Source of the DNA: Firmicutes bacterium CAG:882
Lineage (GTDB): Bacteria > Bacillota > Clostridia > Lachnospirales > Lachnospiraceae
Direction of reading: 5' to 3'
Assembly: GCA_000435595.1 (NCBI GenBank)
Contig: FR895434.1
Span: 35,567 to 51,095, forward strand
Length of the DNA: 15,529 bases
Under the pieces are notes generated by a model. The model worked only from the letters and a program-made list of their open reading frames with translations, made no database searches and was not told the origin of the DNA. The position numbers were made by a program, and so were the translations under genes. This document shows positions 1-5,686 of the stretch, piece after piece (the stretch's first letter is position 1; each line of letters begins with the position of its first letter).

Positions 1-332
1 AGGCTCTTGCAAACGATATCAATACCTCAAGTGCCCTCACGGTTGTATACGATGTACTTAGAGCCGGCTGCAGCGATAAGACGAAGCTTGAACTCATAAA
101 GAGCTTTGACGAGGTGCTCTCACTCAACCTCACAAGGGAGTGCGGGAAGGCAGATGCCGCAGGTGATGTGGATGACGAGCTCACACAGTTCGTTCTCGCG
201 AAGATTGATGAGCGAAGGGCTGCCAAGAAAGAGAAGGATTTTGCTAAGGCTGACGCAATCCGCGAGGAGCTGCTCTCAAAGGGCATAGTGATAAAGGACA
301 CCAGAGAAGGAACAGTTTGGGAGAGGGCATAA
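1..332 (+). CDS. cysS: Cysteinyl-tRNA synthetase, C-terminal part (5' end outside window)
   Basis: Only the last ~109 codons are present; the frame enters at base 3 and stops with TAA at 330-332. CysRS charges tRNA-Cys with cysteine in the cytoplasm. The visible part begins in the helical anticodon-binding (DALR-like) region, where NDINTSSALTVVYDVL corresponds to the family's 'dDfNTp.Al.vlfdl' helix. It ends with the typical C-terminal segment: KEKDFAKADAIREEL, then GIVIKDTREGTVWERA, matching the family pattern 'kDfa.AD.iRdeL...GI.leDt..GT.W'. The catalytic HIGH and KMSKS motifs lie upstream and cannot be checked. The stop overlaps the ATG of mrnC by one base (TAATG), implying translational coupling, and the cysS-mrnC-rlmB order is the common Firmicutes arrangement. 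Leucine codons here are mostly CTC (8 of 12 counted), unlike genes from rlmB onward. Confidence 0.93.
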   Translation, partial: ALANDINTSSALTVVYDVLRAGCSDKTKLELIKSFDEVLSLNLTRECGKADAAGDVDDELTQFVLAKIDERRAAKKEKDFAKADAIREELLSKGIVIKDTREGTVWERA

Positions 333-760
333 TGGACAAAGTAATCCGTGAAGTATTTGAGCTAAAGGACGTGGCTGCTGACAGCTATTCGCCACTCACA
401 CTCGCGTATATAGGGGACTGCGTGTACGAGCTGACCATAAGGACACTACTCGTAAATAAGGGAAATGCTCCTGTCAACAAGCTCAACAAAAAAGCGAGTG
501 ACCTTGCCAAGGCACCGACACAGTCAAAAATGATAAATATGCTTGTGGAAGCGGAGTTTCTCACCGAGGAGGAGCTCGCCGTATACAAGAGAGGGCGCAA
601 TGCGAAATCTTTTTCCACAGCCAAGAACGCAACGGTAAGCGACTACCGCCGCGCCACAGGCTTTGAAGCCCTCATGGGCTGGCTCTACCTCAAAGGCGAA
701 AGCCGGCGCGCCCTCGAGATAATCAAGCTCGCATTTGATAAACTGGAATTAATCAAATAA
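332..760 (+). CDS. mrnC: Mini-ribonuclease III (23S rRNA maturation)
   Basis: Encodes 142 residues. Mini-RNase III is a dimeric RNase III-type endonuclease without the double-stranded RNA-binding domain; in Bacillus it trims the ends of 23S rRNA precursors. The RNase III signature is visible as LAYIGDCVYEL (residues 24-34), with Asp29 as the expected catalytic acid, and the second catalytic helix as FEALMGWLYL (111-120), with Glu112. The stretch KRGRNAKSFSTAKNATVSDYRRATG (86-110) fits the family's central block. Length is normal for the family and there is no dsRBD after residue 140. I chose the ATG at 332, which overlaps the cysS stop and has a purine-rich GGGAGAGG upstream, over an in-frame TTG at 317. 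The last codons overlap a 21-bp near-tandem duplication that runs past the stop. Confidence 0.95.
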   Translation: MDKVIREVFELKDVAADSYSPLTLAYIGDCVYELTIRTLLVNKGNAPVNKLNKKASDLAKAPTQSKMINMLVEAEFLTEEELAVYKRGRNAKSFSTAKNATVSDYRRATGFEALMGWLYLKGESRRALEIIKLAFDKLELIK

Positions 761-787
761 CAACTTGAAATAATCAAATATTTACTT
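746..787 (+). repeat. Two-copy 21-bp imperfect tandem repeat over the mrnC stop
   Basis: Bases 746-766 and 767-787 match at 17 of 21 positions, sharing the core TAATCAAATA. The mrnC stop codon lies in the first copy. It looks like a local duplication by slippage; no function is evident. Confidence 0.6.
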
Positions 788-798
788 AAATTAAGTAA
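782..798. promoter_or_regulatory. 17-bp perfect AT-rich dyad upstream of rlmB
   Basis: TTACTTAA, one central A, then TTAAGTAA form a perfect inverted repeat. There is too little loop for an RNA hairpin, so a protein-binding site is more plausible. A TATACT hexamer follows at 813-818 and could be a -10 element for rlmB, with a poor -35 (TTAAGT, 791-796) overlapping the dyad. The promoter reading is weak and the symmetry could be chance in AT-rich DNA. Confidence 0.3.
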
Positions 799-811
799 CT
801 AATTGACCACT

Positions 812-975
812 ATATACTGAACAGTTGTGTAATTTTACTATATTGCAAGTCAGGTGCTTTTTGCTCGCCGGCGTTTGGTGGCTGTATTTTAGCCGCCTAT
901 GCGCCGTTGCGTAGCAAAACGCAGCGAAAGCGTGCCTGACGGCAATATAGCAAAATTACACAACGTCCGGTATAT
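812..975. repeat. 164-bp imperfect palindromic (MITE-like) element between mrnC and rlmB
   Basis: The arms 824-846 and 942-964 are 23 bases each and complementary at 22 positions (GTTGTGTAATTTT-A/G-CTATATTGC). Pairing continues inward with GTCAGG at 849-854 against CCTGAC at 935-940, and outward after a small internal loop with ATATAC (812-817) against GTATAT (970-975). The centre holds a smaller hairpin, GGTGGCT (877-883) with AGCCGCC (891-897) around a 7-base loop. The interior is GC-rich while the flanks are AT-rich. No open reading frame worth calling lies inside, and there is no T-tract to make it a terminator. If transcribed, it would be a long folded leader ending 7 bases before the rlmB ribosome site. 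The form fits a short non-autonomous mobile or palindromic repeat; the copy number in the genome is unknown to me. Confidence 0.6.
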
Positions 976-995
976 GCATATGAAAGGAGCACAAC

Positions 996-1742
996 TTGAG
1001 ATACGAAGAATACACGATAGAGGGACGCAATGCGGTTATAGAAGCATTTCGTTCAGGAAAGACGATAGACAAGCTTTTCGTTCTTGACGGATGTCAGGAC
1101 GGACCGGTTAAGACTATCGTCCGCGAGGCAAAAAAAGGAGATACAATCATTAACTTTGTGACCAAGGAAAGACTTGATGAGATGAGCAGGACAGGGCATC
1201 ACCAAGGCGTTATTGCCAAGGCGGCTGCTTATGAGTATGCTGAGGTTTCGGACATTCTTGCTGCGGCTAAGGAGAAGGGTGAGGCGCCGTTTATACTTCT
1301 GCTTGACGGCATCGAGGACCCTCATAATCTTGGCGCAATAATACGTACAGCCAATCTTGCCGGAGCACACGGAGTTATTATTCCGAAGAGACGTGCTGTT
1401 GGTCTTACTGCTGTTGTGGCCAAGACAAGTGCGGGTGCAATCAATTATACTCCCGTTGCTAAAGTGACTAACCTTGCAGGCACGATTGATGAGCTTAAGA
1501 AAGAAGGCTTGTGGTTTGTATGTGCAGATATGGATGGCGAGCTTATGTATAAGCAGAATCTTACGGGACCTATAGGTCTCGTGATAGGAAACGAGGGCGA
1601 GGGAGTCAGCAGGCTTATCAAGGAAAAATGTGATTTTATAACATCGGTTCCGATGAAGGGCGACATAGATTCACTCAACGCCTCCGTGGCAGCAGGTGTG
1701 CTTTCCTACGAGATTGTACGACAGAGAATGATGAGCAGATAA
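996..1742 (+). CDS. rlmB: 23S rRNA 2'-O-methyltransferase, RlmB/TrmH (SpoU) family
   Basis: Encodes 248 residues. RlmB-type enzymes use S-adenosylmethionine to methylate a guanosine ribose in 23S rRNA (Gm2251 in E. coli). The N-terminal substrate-binding domain (about 5-80) begins YTIEGRNAVIEAFRSG, typical of RlmB/YacO. The C-terminal knotted SPOUT domain has all three motifs: motif 1 DGIEDPHNLGAIIRTA (104-119) with Asn111, motif 2 GLVIGNEGEGV (194-204) and motif 3 DSLNASVAAGVLSYEI (225-240). The start is TTG at 996: AAAGGAG at 983-989 sits six bases before it, and no ATG in this frame gives a complete N-terminal domain. It is separated from mrnC by the palindromic element and is followed one base later by sigH. 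The exact target nucleotide is inferred from family membership. Confidence 0.93.
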   Translation: MRYEEYTIEGRNAVIEAFRSGKTIDKLFVLDGCQDGPVKTIVREAKKGDTIINFVTKERLDEMSRTGHHQGVIAKAAAYEYAEVSDILAAAKEKGEAPFILLLDGIEDPHNLGAIIRTANLAGAHGVIIPKRRAVGLTAVVAKTSAGAINYTPVAKVTNLAGTIDELKKEGLWFVCADMDGELMYKQNLTGPIGLVIGNEGEGVSRLIKEKCDFITSVPMKGDIDSLNASVAAGVLSYEIVRQRMMSR

Positions 1743-1743
1743 T

Positions 1744-2352
1744 ATGGGTGATGAGAAGAAAAACTATAAGGAATATTCGGATGAGCTGTTAGTTGATATG
1801 GCAAGACACGGAGATGAAAAGGCGGAGGATTTTCTTCTGAAAAAATATAAGGATTTTGTGAGGTCGAAGGCGAGAGCCTACTTTCTTGTCGGAGGCGACA
1901 GCGATGACCTGATACAGGAGGGAATGATAGGACTTTACAATGCCATAAGCCATTACGACGAGAGCAAGGCATCGTCATTTATGACGTATGCCGCAATATG
2001 CATCAATAATAAGCTGCTCTCGGCTGTTTCGGCGGACAACAGAAAGAAGAATGAACCGCTTAACGGTTATGTGTCGCTCTACAGTGTGATAACGGATGAT
2101 GCGGGGGAGGAGGCTTCACTTTCGGATGTGCTTCCTGACACTGATAATGTGAATCCTGAGAATATAATTCTGAATGAAGAGCAGGAAAAGCTCGCGAGAA
2201 AACGACTGCTGGGAAAGCTCAGCAGACTGGAAAAAGAAATATTGTCATACTATCTTGAAGGCATGAGCTATTCGGAGATTGCCGCGATTATCGGAAAAAC
2301 GGAAAAATCGGTCGATAATGCCATACAGAGAATACGCTCAAAGATGAAATAA
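1744..2352 (+). CDS. sigH: RNA polymerase sigma factor, SigH (Spo0H)/SigF-SigG-like family
   Basis: Encodes 202 residues of a sigma-70 family factor closely resembling Bacillus SigH, which directs transition-state and early sporulation genes. Sigma-2 spans roughly residues 30-102: FLLKKYKDFVRSKARAYFLVG, then DLIQEGMIGLYNAI (the core-binding helix), then the -10 region around SSFMTYAAICINNKLLSAV. Sigma-4 spans roughly 150-202 with LSRLEKEILSYYLEGMSYSEIAAIIGKTEKSVDNAIQRIRSK, a helix-turn-helix for the -35 element. It ends soon after the HTH, somewhat shorter than the Bacillus protein. The start ATG lies one base after the rlmB stop, so the two are probably co-transcribed and coupled; a second ATG at 1751 is possible. 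Position next to rlmB matches the Bacillus cysS-yazC-yacO-yacP-sigH order, except that yacP is missing. Whether this organism sporulates cannot be told from the window. Confidence 0.9.
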   Translation: MGDEKKNYKEYSDELLVDMARHGDEKAEDFLLKKYKDFVRSKARAYFLVGGDSDDLIQEGMIGLYNAISHYDESKASSFMTYAAICINNKLLSAVSADNRKKNEPLNGYVSLYSVITDDAGEEASLSDVLPDTDNVNPENIILNEEQEKLARKRLLGKLSRLEKEILSYYLEGMSYSEIAAIIGKTEKSVDNAIQRIRSKMK

Positions 2353-2356
2353 TTTC

Positions 2357-2385
2357 TTGACAAAGCAGATAAAGTTTGATATTAT
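2357..2385 (+). promoter_or_regulatory. Strong sigma-A promoter of the tRNA-Thr gene
   Basis: TTGACA at 2357-2362, a 17-base spacer, and TATTAT at 2380-2385. A start site near 2392 is expected, about 33 bases before the tRNA. The -35 begins five bases after the sigH stop. Confidence 0.85.
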
Positions 2386-2392
2386 TTGAATT

Positions 2393-2416
2393 CGGGTGAT
2401 GCAGAGCATCTGCCCG
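2393..2416 (+). other. Hairpin in the 5' leader of pre-tRNA-Thr
   Basis: CGGG (2393-2396) pairs with CCCG (2413-2416) and GATGC (2398-2402) with GCATC (2406-2410), separated by a small bulge and with an AGA loop. It would fold right at the predicted transcript 5' end and is probably removed by RNase P; it could affect leader stability. Confidence 0.45.
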
Positions 2417-2424
2417 TTCATGTT

Positions 2425-2497
2425 GCTACTATGGCTCAGTCGGTAGAGCGTCGCCTTGGTAAGGCGGAGGTCACGGGTTCGATTCCCGTTAGTAGCT
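2425..2497 (+). tRNA. tRNA-Thr (anticodon GGT)
   Basis: A complete 73-base cloverleaf. The acceptor arm GCTACTA (2425-2431) pairs with TAGTAGC (2490-2496), with discriminator T at 2497. The D-arm is GCTC/GAGC (2434-2437, 2446-2449). The anticodon stem TCGCC (2451-2455) pairs with GGCGG (2463-2467) through one wobble pair, and loop TTGGTAA carries anticodon GGT at 2458-2460, reading ACC/ACU. The T-arm ACGGG/CCCGT (2473-2477, 2485-2489) encloses TTCGATT. The 3' CCA is not encoded. The gene has its own promoter and terminator. Confidence 0.97.
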
Positions 2498-2508
2498 TAC
2501 GCAGAAGA

Positions 2509-2537
2509 GGGTATAGCCAAGTGCTATACCCTTTTTC
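2509..2537 (+). terminator. Intrinsic terminator of tRNA-Thr
   Basis: GGGTATAGC (2509-2517) pairs perfectly with GCTATACCC (2523-2531) around a 5-base loop, followed at once by TTTTTC. Confidence 0.92.
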
Positions 2538-2594
2538 TGTGCGTGAGTATTGGATTGGAATGCTCAATTAATTAAATATGAGGAGAAAAAGATT

Positions 2595-4247
2595 ATGTAT
2601 CTCACACCAAAGCTGATAACATGTATGAAGAACTACAGCTTTTCACAGTTTACCAAGGATGTGGTATCCGGAATTATTGTGGCAATAATAGCATTGCCGC
2701 TGTCAATTGCTCTTGCGCTTGCATCGGGGGTGGGACCTGAGCAGGGACTTTACACTGCAATCGTTGCGGGTTTTGTGATTTCACTTCTTGGCGGAAGCCG
2801 CGTTCAGATTGCCGGACCTACGGCTGCGTTCGCATCAATTGTTGCGGGCATAGTTGCAAGAAACGGAATGGATGGACTTGTAATGGCGACGATACTTGCG
2901 GGTATCATCCTTATACTTATGGGGGTATTCAAGCTCGGAGCGCTCATAAAATTCATCCCTTTTACAATTACAACAGGATTTACGCTTGGTATCGCAGTTA
3001 CGATTGCGATTGGACAGCTTAAGGACTTCCTTGGGCTTACATTTACCAATTCACCGATTGAGACGGTGGACAAGCTTGCAGAGGTTGTAAGATGTATAGG
3101 TACATTCAACTGGCAGGCACTCGTGGTAGGAATGGTATGTCTGATAATACTTATATTCTGGCCTAAAAAGCTTGAAAAGATTCCTGCATCGCTTATTGCG
3201 GTCATTGTGGGTTCTGCGATGGTTGCACTTCTTAAGATGGATGTAAAGACAATAGGGGATCTTTATGATATATCATCGGCACCGCCTAAGTTTTCTCTTC
3301 CTGCATTTTCATTTGAGAAGATGTCAGCGGTTGCATCAGATGCGTTTACAATAGCTATTCTTGCGGCTATTGAGTCACTTCTTTCATGTGTGGTTGCGGA
3401 CGGAATGATAGGAAGCAAGCATAACTCTAATATGGAGCTTGTGGCTCAGGGTGCCGGAAATATTGCATCAGCTCTTTTTGGAGGTATACCTGCTACGGGA
3501 GCTATTGCGAGAACGGCGGCTAACATAAAGAACGGTGGACGTACTCCTGTAGCGGGTATGGTTCATGCCGTGGTACTTTTACTTATTCTTGTATCACTTA
3601 TGCCTCTCGCAAAGCTCATACCTATGCCTGCCATTGCAGCAATTCTTTTTATGGTAGCATATAACATGAGCGGCTGGAGAACTTTTGCACATCTTGTGAA
3701 GACATCTCCTAAAAGTGATATTATCGTCCTTGTTGTGACTTTTGCGTTTACGGTTGTGTTTGACCTTGTGGTTGCAATCGGTGTAGGACTTGCACTTGCC
3801 TGTGTTCTTTTTATGAAGAGAATGTCGGAGGTTACGGATGTTCACGGCTGGGTATATCTTGATGAGGAGAAGAGAACGGCAGATAATACGGATAATCTTC
3901 ATTTCAAGAACGTTCCGAAGGGGGTTCGTGTATTTGAAATAACAGGACCTATGTTCTTTGCCGCTACGGAGAAGTTCGGCAATGTGCTTTTTGACAAGTC
4001 AACGAAGGTGCTTATCATAAGAATGAGAAGTGTTCCGGCTATTGATGCCAACGGCATTCAGACAATAGAGAAGATTATTGCAAAATGCAAAAAGAATGGG
4101 ACACAGGTTATCTTCTCACATGTAAATGAGCAGCCGATGAAGATATTCAAAAAGTCCGGAATATACGATGAGCTTGGAGAGAAGGCATTCTGTGCAAACA
4201 TTGATGGTGCGCTTGAGGAGAGCGAAGAATTAATTAAAGCGTTGTAA
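2595..4247 (+). CDS. SulP-family (SLC26) anion transporter with C-terminal STAS domain
   Basis: Encodes 550 residues of a cytoplasmic-membrane anion transporter; family substrates include sulfate, bicarbonate, and dicarboxylates. The N-terminal ~405 residues are rich in membrane helices and carry SulP landmarks: GPEQGLYTAIVAGF (47-60), GGSRVQIAGPTAAF (66-79), and the conserved block from ESLLSCVVADGM (260-271) through GGIPATGAIARTAANIKNGGRTP (296-318). The C-terminal part (about 442-550) is a cytoplasmic STAS domain with AIDANGIQTIEKI (482-494); Asn486 stands about where anti-sigma-antagonist STAS proteins have their phosphorylatable Ser. I chose ATG 2595, with AGGAG at 2581-2585 nine bases upstream, over the longer in-frame GTG-type starts. 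The gene is isolated between a tRNA terminator and the next promoter, so context does not suggest the substrate. Confidence 0.92.
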   Translation: MYLTPKLITCMKNYSFSQFTKDVVSGIIVAIIALPLSIALALASGVGPEQGLYTAIVAGFVISLLGGSRVQIAGPTAAFASIVAGIVARNGMDGLVMATILAGIILILMGVFKLGALIKFIPFTITTGFTLGIAVTIAIGQLKDFLGLTFTNSPIETVDKLAEVVRCIGTFNWQALVVGMVCLIILIFWPKKLEKIPASLIAVIVGSAMVALLKMDVKTIGDLYDISSAPPKFSLPAFSFEKMSAVASDAFTIAILAAIESLLSCVVADGMIGSKHNSNMELVAQGAGNIASALFGGIPATGAIARTAANIKNGGRTPVAGMVHAVVLLLILVSLMPLAKLIPMPAIAAILFMVAYNMSGWRTFAHLVKTSPKSDIIVLVVTFAFTVVFDLVVAIGVGLALACVLFMKRMSEVTDVHGWVYLDEEKRTADNTDNLHFKNVPKGVRVFEITGPMFFAATEKFGNVLFDKSTKVLIIRMRSVPAIDANGIQTIEKIIAKCKKNGTQVIFSHVNEQPMKIFKKSGIYDELGEKAFCANIDGALEESEELIKAL

Positions 4248-4260
4248 TATATAAATATGC

Positions 4261-4290
4261 TTGACATACGCTTCTGATACGATATATAAT
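4261..4290 (+). promoter_or_regulatory. Promoter of the GntR-ABC operon
   Basis: TTGACA at 4261-4266 and TATAAT at 4285-4290 with an 18-base spacer, starting 13 bases after the sulP stop. A start near 4297 is expected, giving a leader of about 100 bases before the regulator gene. Confidence 0.85.
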
Positions 4291-4304
4291 TTGTATGAAG
4301 CGTA
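4267..4304. promoter_or_regulatory. Inverted repeat over the -10 box, candidate GntR operator
   Basis: TACGCTTC-TG-ATAC (4267-4280) is the inverse of GTATGAAGCGTA (4293-4304), apart from two extra bases in the left arm. It spans the spacer, the -10 box and the start site, where a repressor would block transcription. GntR regulators of the YtrA type commonly repress their own operon, so binding by the gene at 4397 is a reasonable inference. The asymmetry of the left arm weakens a strict two-fold site. Confidence 0.5.
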
Positions 4305-4322
4305 CCATTATGCGTAGTACGC
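4300..4322 (+). promoter_or_regulatory. Leader hairpin that competes with the terminator (candidate antiterminator)
   Basis: GCGTAC (4300-4305) can pair with GTACGC (4317-4322) around an 11-base loop. The right arm overlaps the left arm of the following terminator stem (4318-4327), so both cannot form together. A perfect 11-bp DNA palindrome, GCGTAGTACGC, also lies at 4312-4322 and might be a second operator. Confidence 0.45.
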
Positions 4323-4357
4323 GACTGCGATTATTCACAGCCGCGTATTTTATTTTT
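4318..4357 (+). terminator. Intrinsic terminator inside the GntR-ABC leader (attenuator-like)
   Basis: TACGCG-A-CTG (4318-4327) pairs with CAG-C-CGCGTA (4338-4347), a ten-position stem with one A-C mismatch and a 10-base loop. It is followed by TTTTATTTTT (4348-4357). It lies after the promoter and before the regulator gene, so it could end both read-through from sulP and most initiated leader transcripts. Confidence 0.7.
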
Positions 4358-4396
4358 GGACTTAAATGACAAAGCGGGCAATGAGAGGTGTTATGT

Positions 4397-4777
4397 ATGT
4401 TCCAGATTGATATAATGTCGCGTATTCCTGTGTATGAACAGATTATACGTCAGACGGAAAAGTTCATATTGATTGGAGTGCTGAATGCGGGAGACAAGCT
4501 TCCGAGTGTCAGACAGCTTTCTGCTGAATTGTCAATTAATCCTAATACTATTCAGAAGGCGTTTACGGAGCTTGACAGAAGAGGCGTTATATTTTCTGTC
4601 AACGGCAGGGGTAATTTTGTGTCGGACAAGGCACTTAAGGCGCTTGAGGTGTCACGACGTTCGGCATTCGGCGATATAAAAGAGCAGATTAAGGATTTTG
4701 CGCTTGCCGGAATATCAAGAGAAGAGTTACATGAGTATATAGATGAGATTTATGACGGAATGGGGGAACAGTCATGA
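4397..4777 (+). CDS. GntR-family transcriptional regulator, YtrA subfamily
   Basis: Encodes 126 residues. The winged helix-turn-helix occupies about residues 10-77: IPVYEQIIRQTEKFILIGVL, then AGDKLPSVRQLSAELSINPNTIQKAF (the HTH), then LDRRGVIFSVNGRGNFV (the wing). Only ~45 residues follow, with no effector-binding FCD or UTRA domain. This is the hallmark of the short YtrA subfamily, whose members usually repress a neighbouring ABC transporter operon. I chose ATG 4397, eight bases after GAGAGG (4383-4388), over a GTG at 4388 that lacks a suitably placed ribosome site. The stop overlaps the ATPase start (ATGA), so the two are coupled. The inverted repeats upstream are candidate binding sites. 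The inducing signal is unknown; in Bacillus ytrA responds to cell-wall antibiotics. Confidence 0.9.
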   Translation: MFQIDIMSRIPVYEQIIRQTEKFILIGVLNAGDKLPSVRQLSAELSINPNTIQKAFTELDRRGVIFSVNGRGNFVSDKALKALEVSRRSAFGDIKEQIKDFALAGISREELHEYIDEIYDGMGEQS

Positions 4778-5685
4778 TTGAGGCTAAGAATATCAGCAAG
4801 AGGTTTGATGGGTTTACCGCACTCGATAATATAAGCTGTGTCATCCCTGATGGAAGTATATATGGGATGGTTGGCACCAACGGAGCCGGCAAATCAACGC
4901 TTCTTCGAATGCTCACCGGAGTGTATAAGCCGGATGGAGGAAATGTAAGCTATGACGGAAGACCGGTTTACGAAAATCCTGAGGTAAAGAAGGACATAGC
5001 GTATGTGCCTGACGAGCTGTATTTTCTGCCGGGTGCCAGCATGAATCGTATGGCGAAGCTGTATGCGGCGACTTATCCTAACTTTAACATGGAGAGTTTT
5101 GTGCAGCTGACAGATGATTTTAAGCTGGACAGAAGGAAGAATATTTCAACATTTTCAAAGGGGATGAAGAGACAGGCAGCGATTATACTTGCACTGTCGG
5201 GGCGGCCTAAGTATATGTTTTTTGACGAGACATTTGACGGACTTGATCCGGTTATGAGAAATCTTGTCAAAGCACTCATCTGTCAGGAGGTTGAGGAGAG
5301 AAAAGCGATTGCGGTTATAACCTCACATTCGCTAAGAGAGTTAGAGGATACATGCGACCAGCTTGCACTTCTGCATCGTGGCGGACTTGTCTTAGAGAGT
5401 GATATATCGGAGCTTAAGACGAATCTTTATAAGGTTCAGGTTGCCTTTAGAGGTGATTATGACAGGGGACTTTTTGTGGGAATTGATATACTTCATTTCA
5501 GCAAGAGAGGTTCAGTGTCTAACATCATTGTAAAGGGAGACAGAGAGAAGGTTGTGTCACAGTTTAACAAGTTAAATCCTATAATCCTTGACATTTTGCC
5601 CCTGACACTTGAGGAAGTATTCACATATGAGGTTGAGGCACTCGGCTATGACTTCTCGGCAATATTTGAGAAGGAGGGTGAATGA
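4774..5685 (+). CDS. ABC transporter ATP-binding protein (YtrB-like)
   Basis: Encodes 303 residues, the cytoplasmic ATPase partner of the permease that follows. Walker A is GTNGAGKST (34-42). The signature motif is a variant, FSKGMKRQ (127-134), in place of LSGGQ. Walker B with the catalytic glutamate is YMFFDETFDGLD (147-158), with Glu152, and the switch histidine is in VITSH (181-185). The usual Q-loop glutamine is not evident; the equivalent place reads AYVPDELYF (76-84). Residues ~215-303 form an extra C-terminal region, common in ABC-2 type exporters' ATPases. It overlaps the GntR stop by four bases and is one base from the permease. The GntR-ATPase-permease set resembles ytr-type operons linked to export or envelope stress; the substrate is not identifiable. 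Confidence 0.92.
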   Translation: MIEAKNISKRFDGFTALDNISCVIPDGSIYGMVGTNGAGKSTLLRMLTGVYKPDGGNVSYDGRPVYENPEVKKDIAYVPDELYFLPGASMNRMAKLYAATYPNFNMESFVQLTDDFKLDRRKNISTFSKGMKRQAAIILALSGRPKYMFFDETFDGLDPVMRNLVKALICQEVEERKAIAVITSHSLRELEDTCDQLALLHRGGLVLESDISELKTNLYKVQVAFRGDYDRGLFVGIDILHFSKRGSVSNIIVKGDREKVVSQFNKLNPIILDILPLTLEEVFTYEVEALGYDFSAIFEKEGE

Positions 5686-5686
5686 C

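Noticed and set aside
899..1087. A 62-residue frame across the palindrome and into rlmB
   Set aside because: It has no ribosome site, lies in an inverted repeat, and overlaps rlmB in another frame.
2386..2571. A 61-residue frame through the tRNA-Thr region
   Set aside because: It translates the tRNA and its terminator; the RNA features explain the sequence.
2550..2577. Possible promoter before sulP (TTGGAT, 16 bases, TTAAAT)
   Set aside because: The hexamers are poor, and a start near 2584 would fall within the ribosome site; sulP may depend on tRNA read-through or an unseen promoter.
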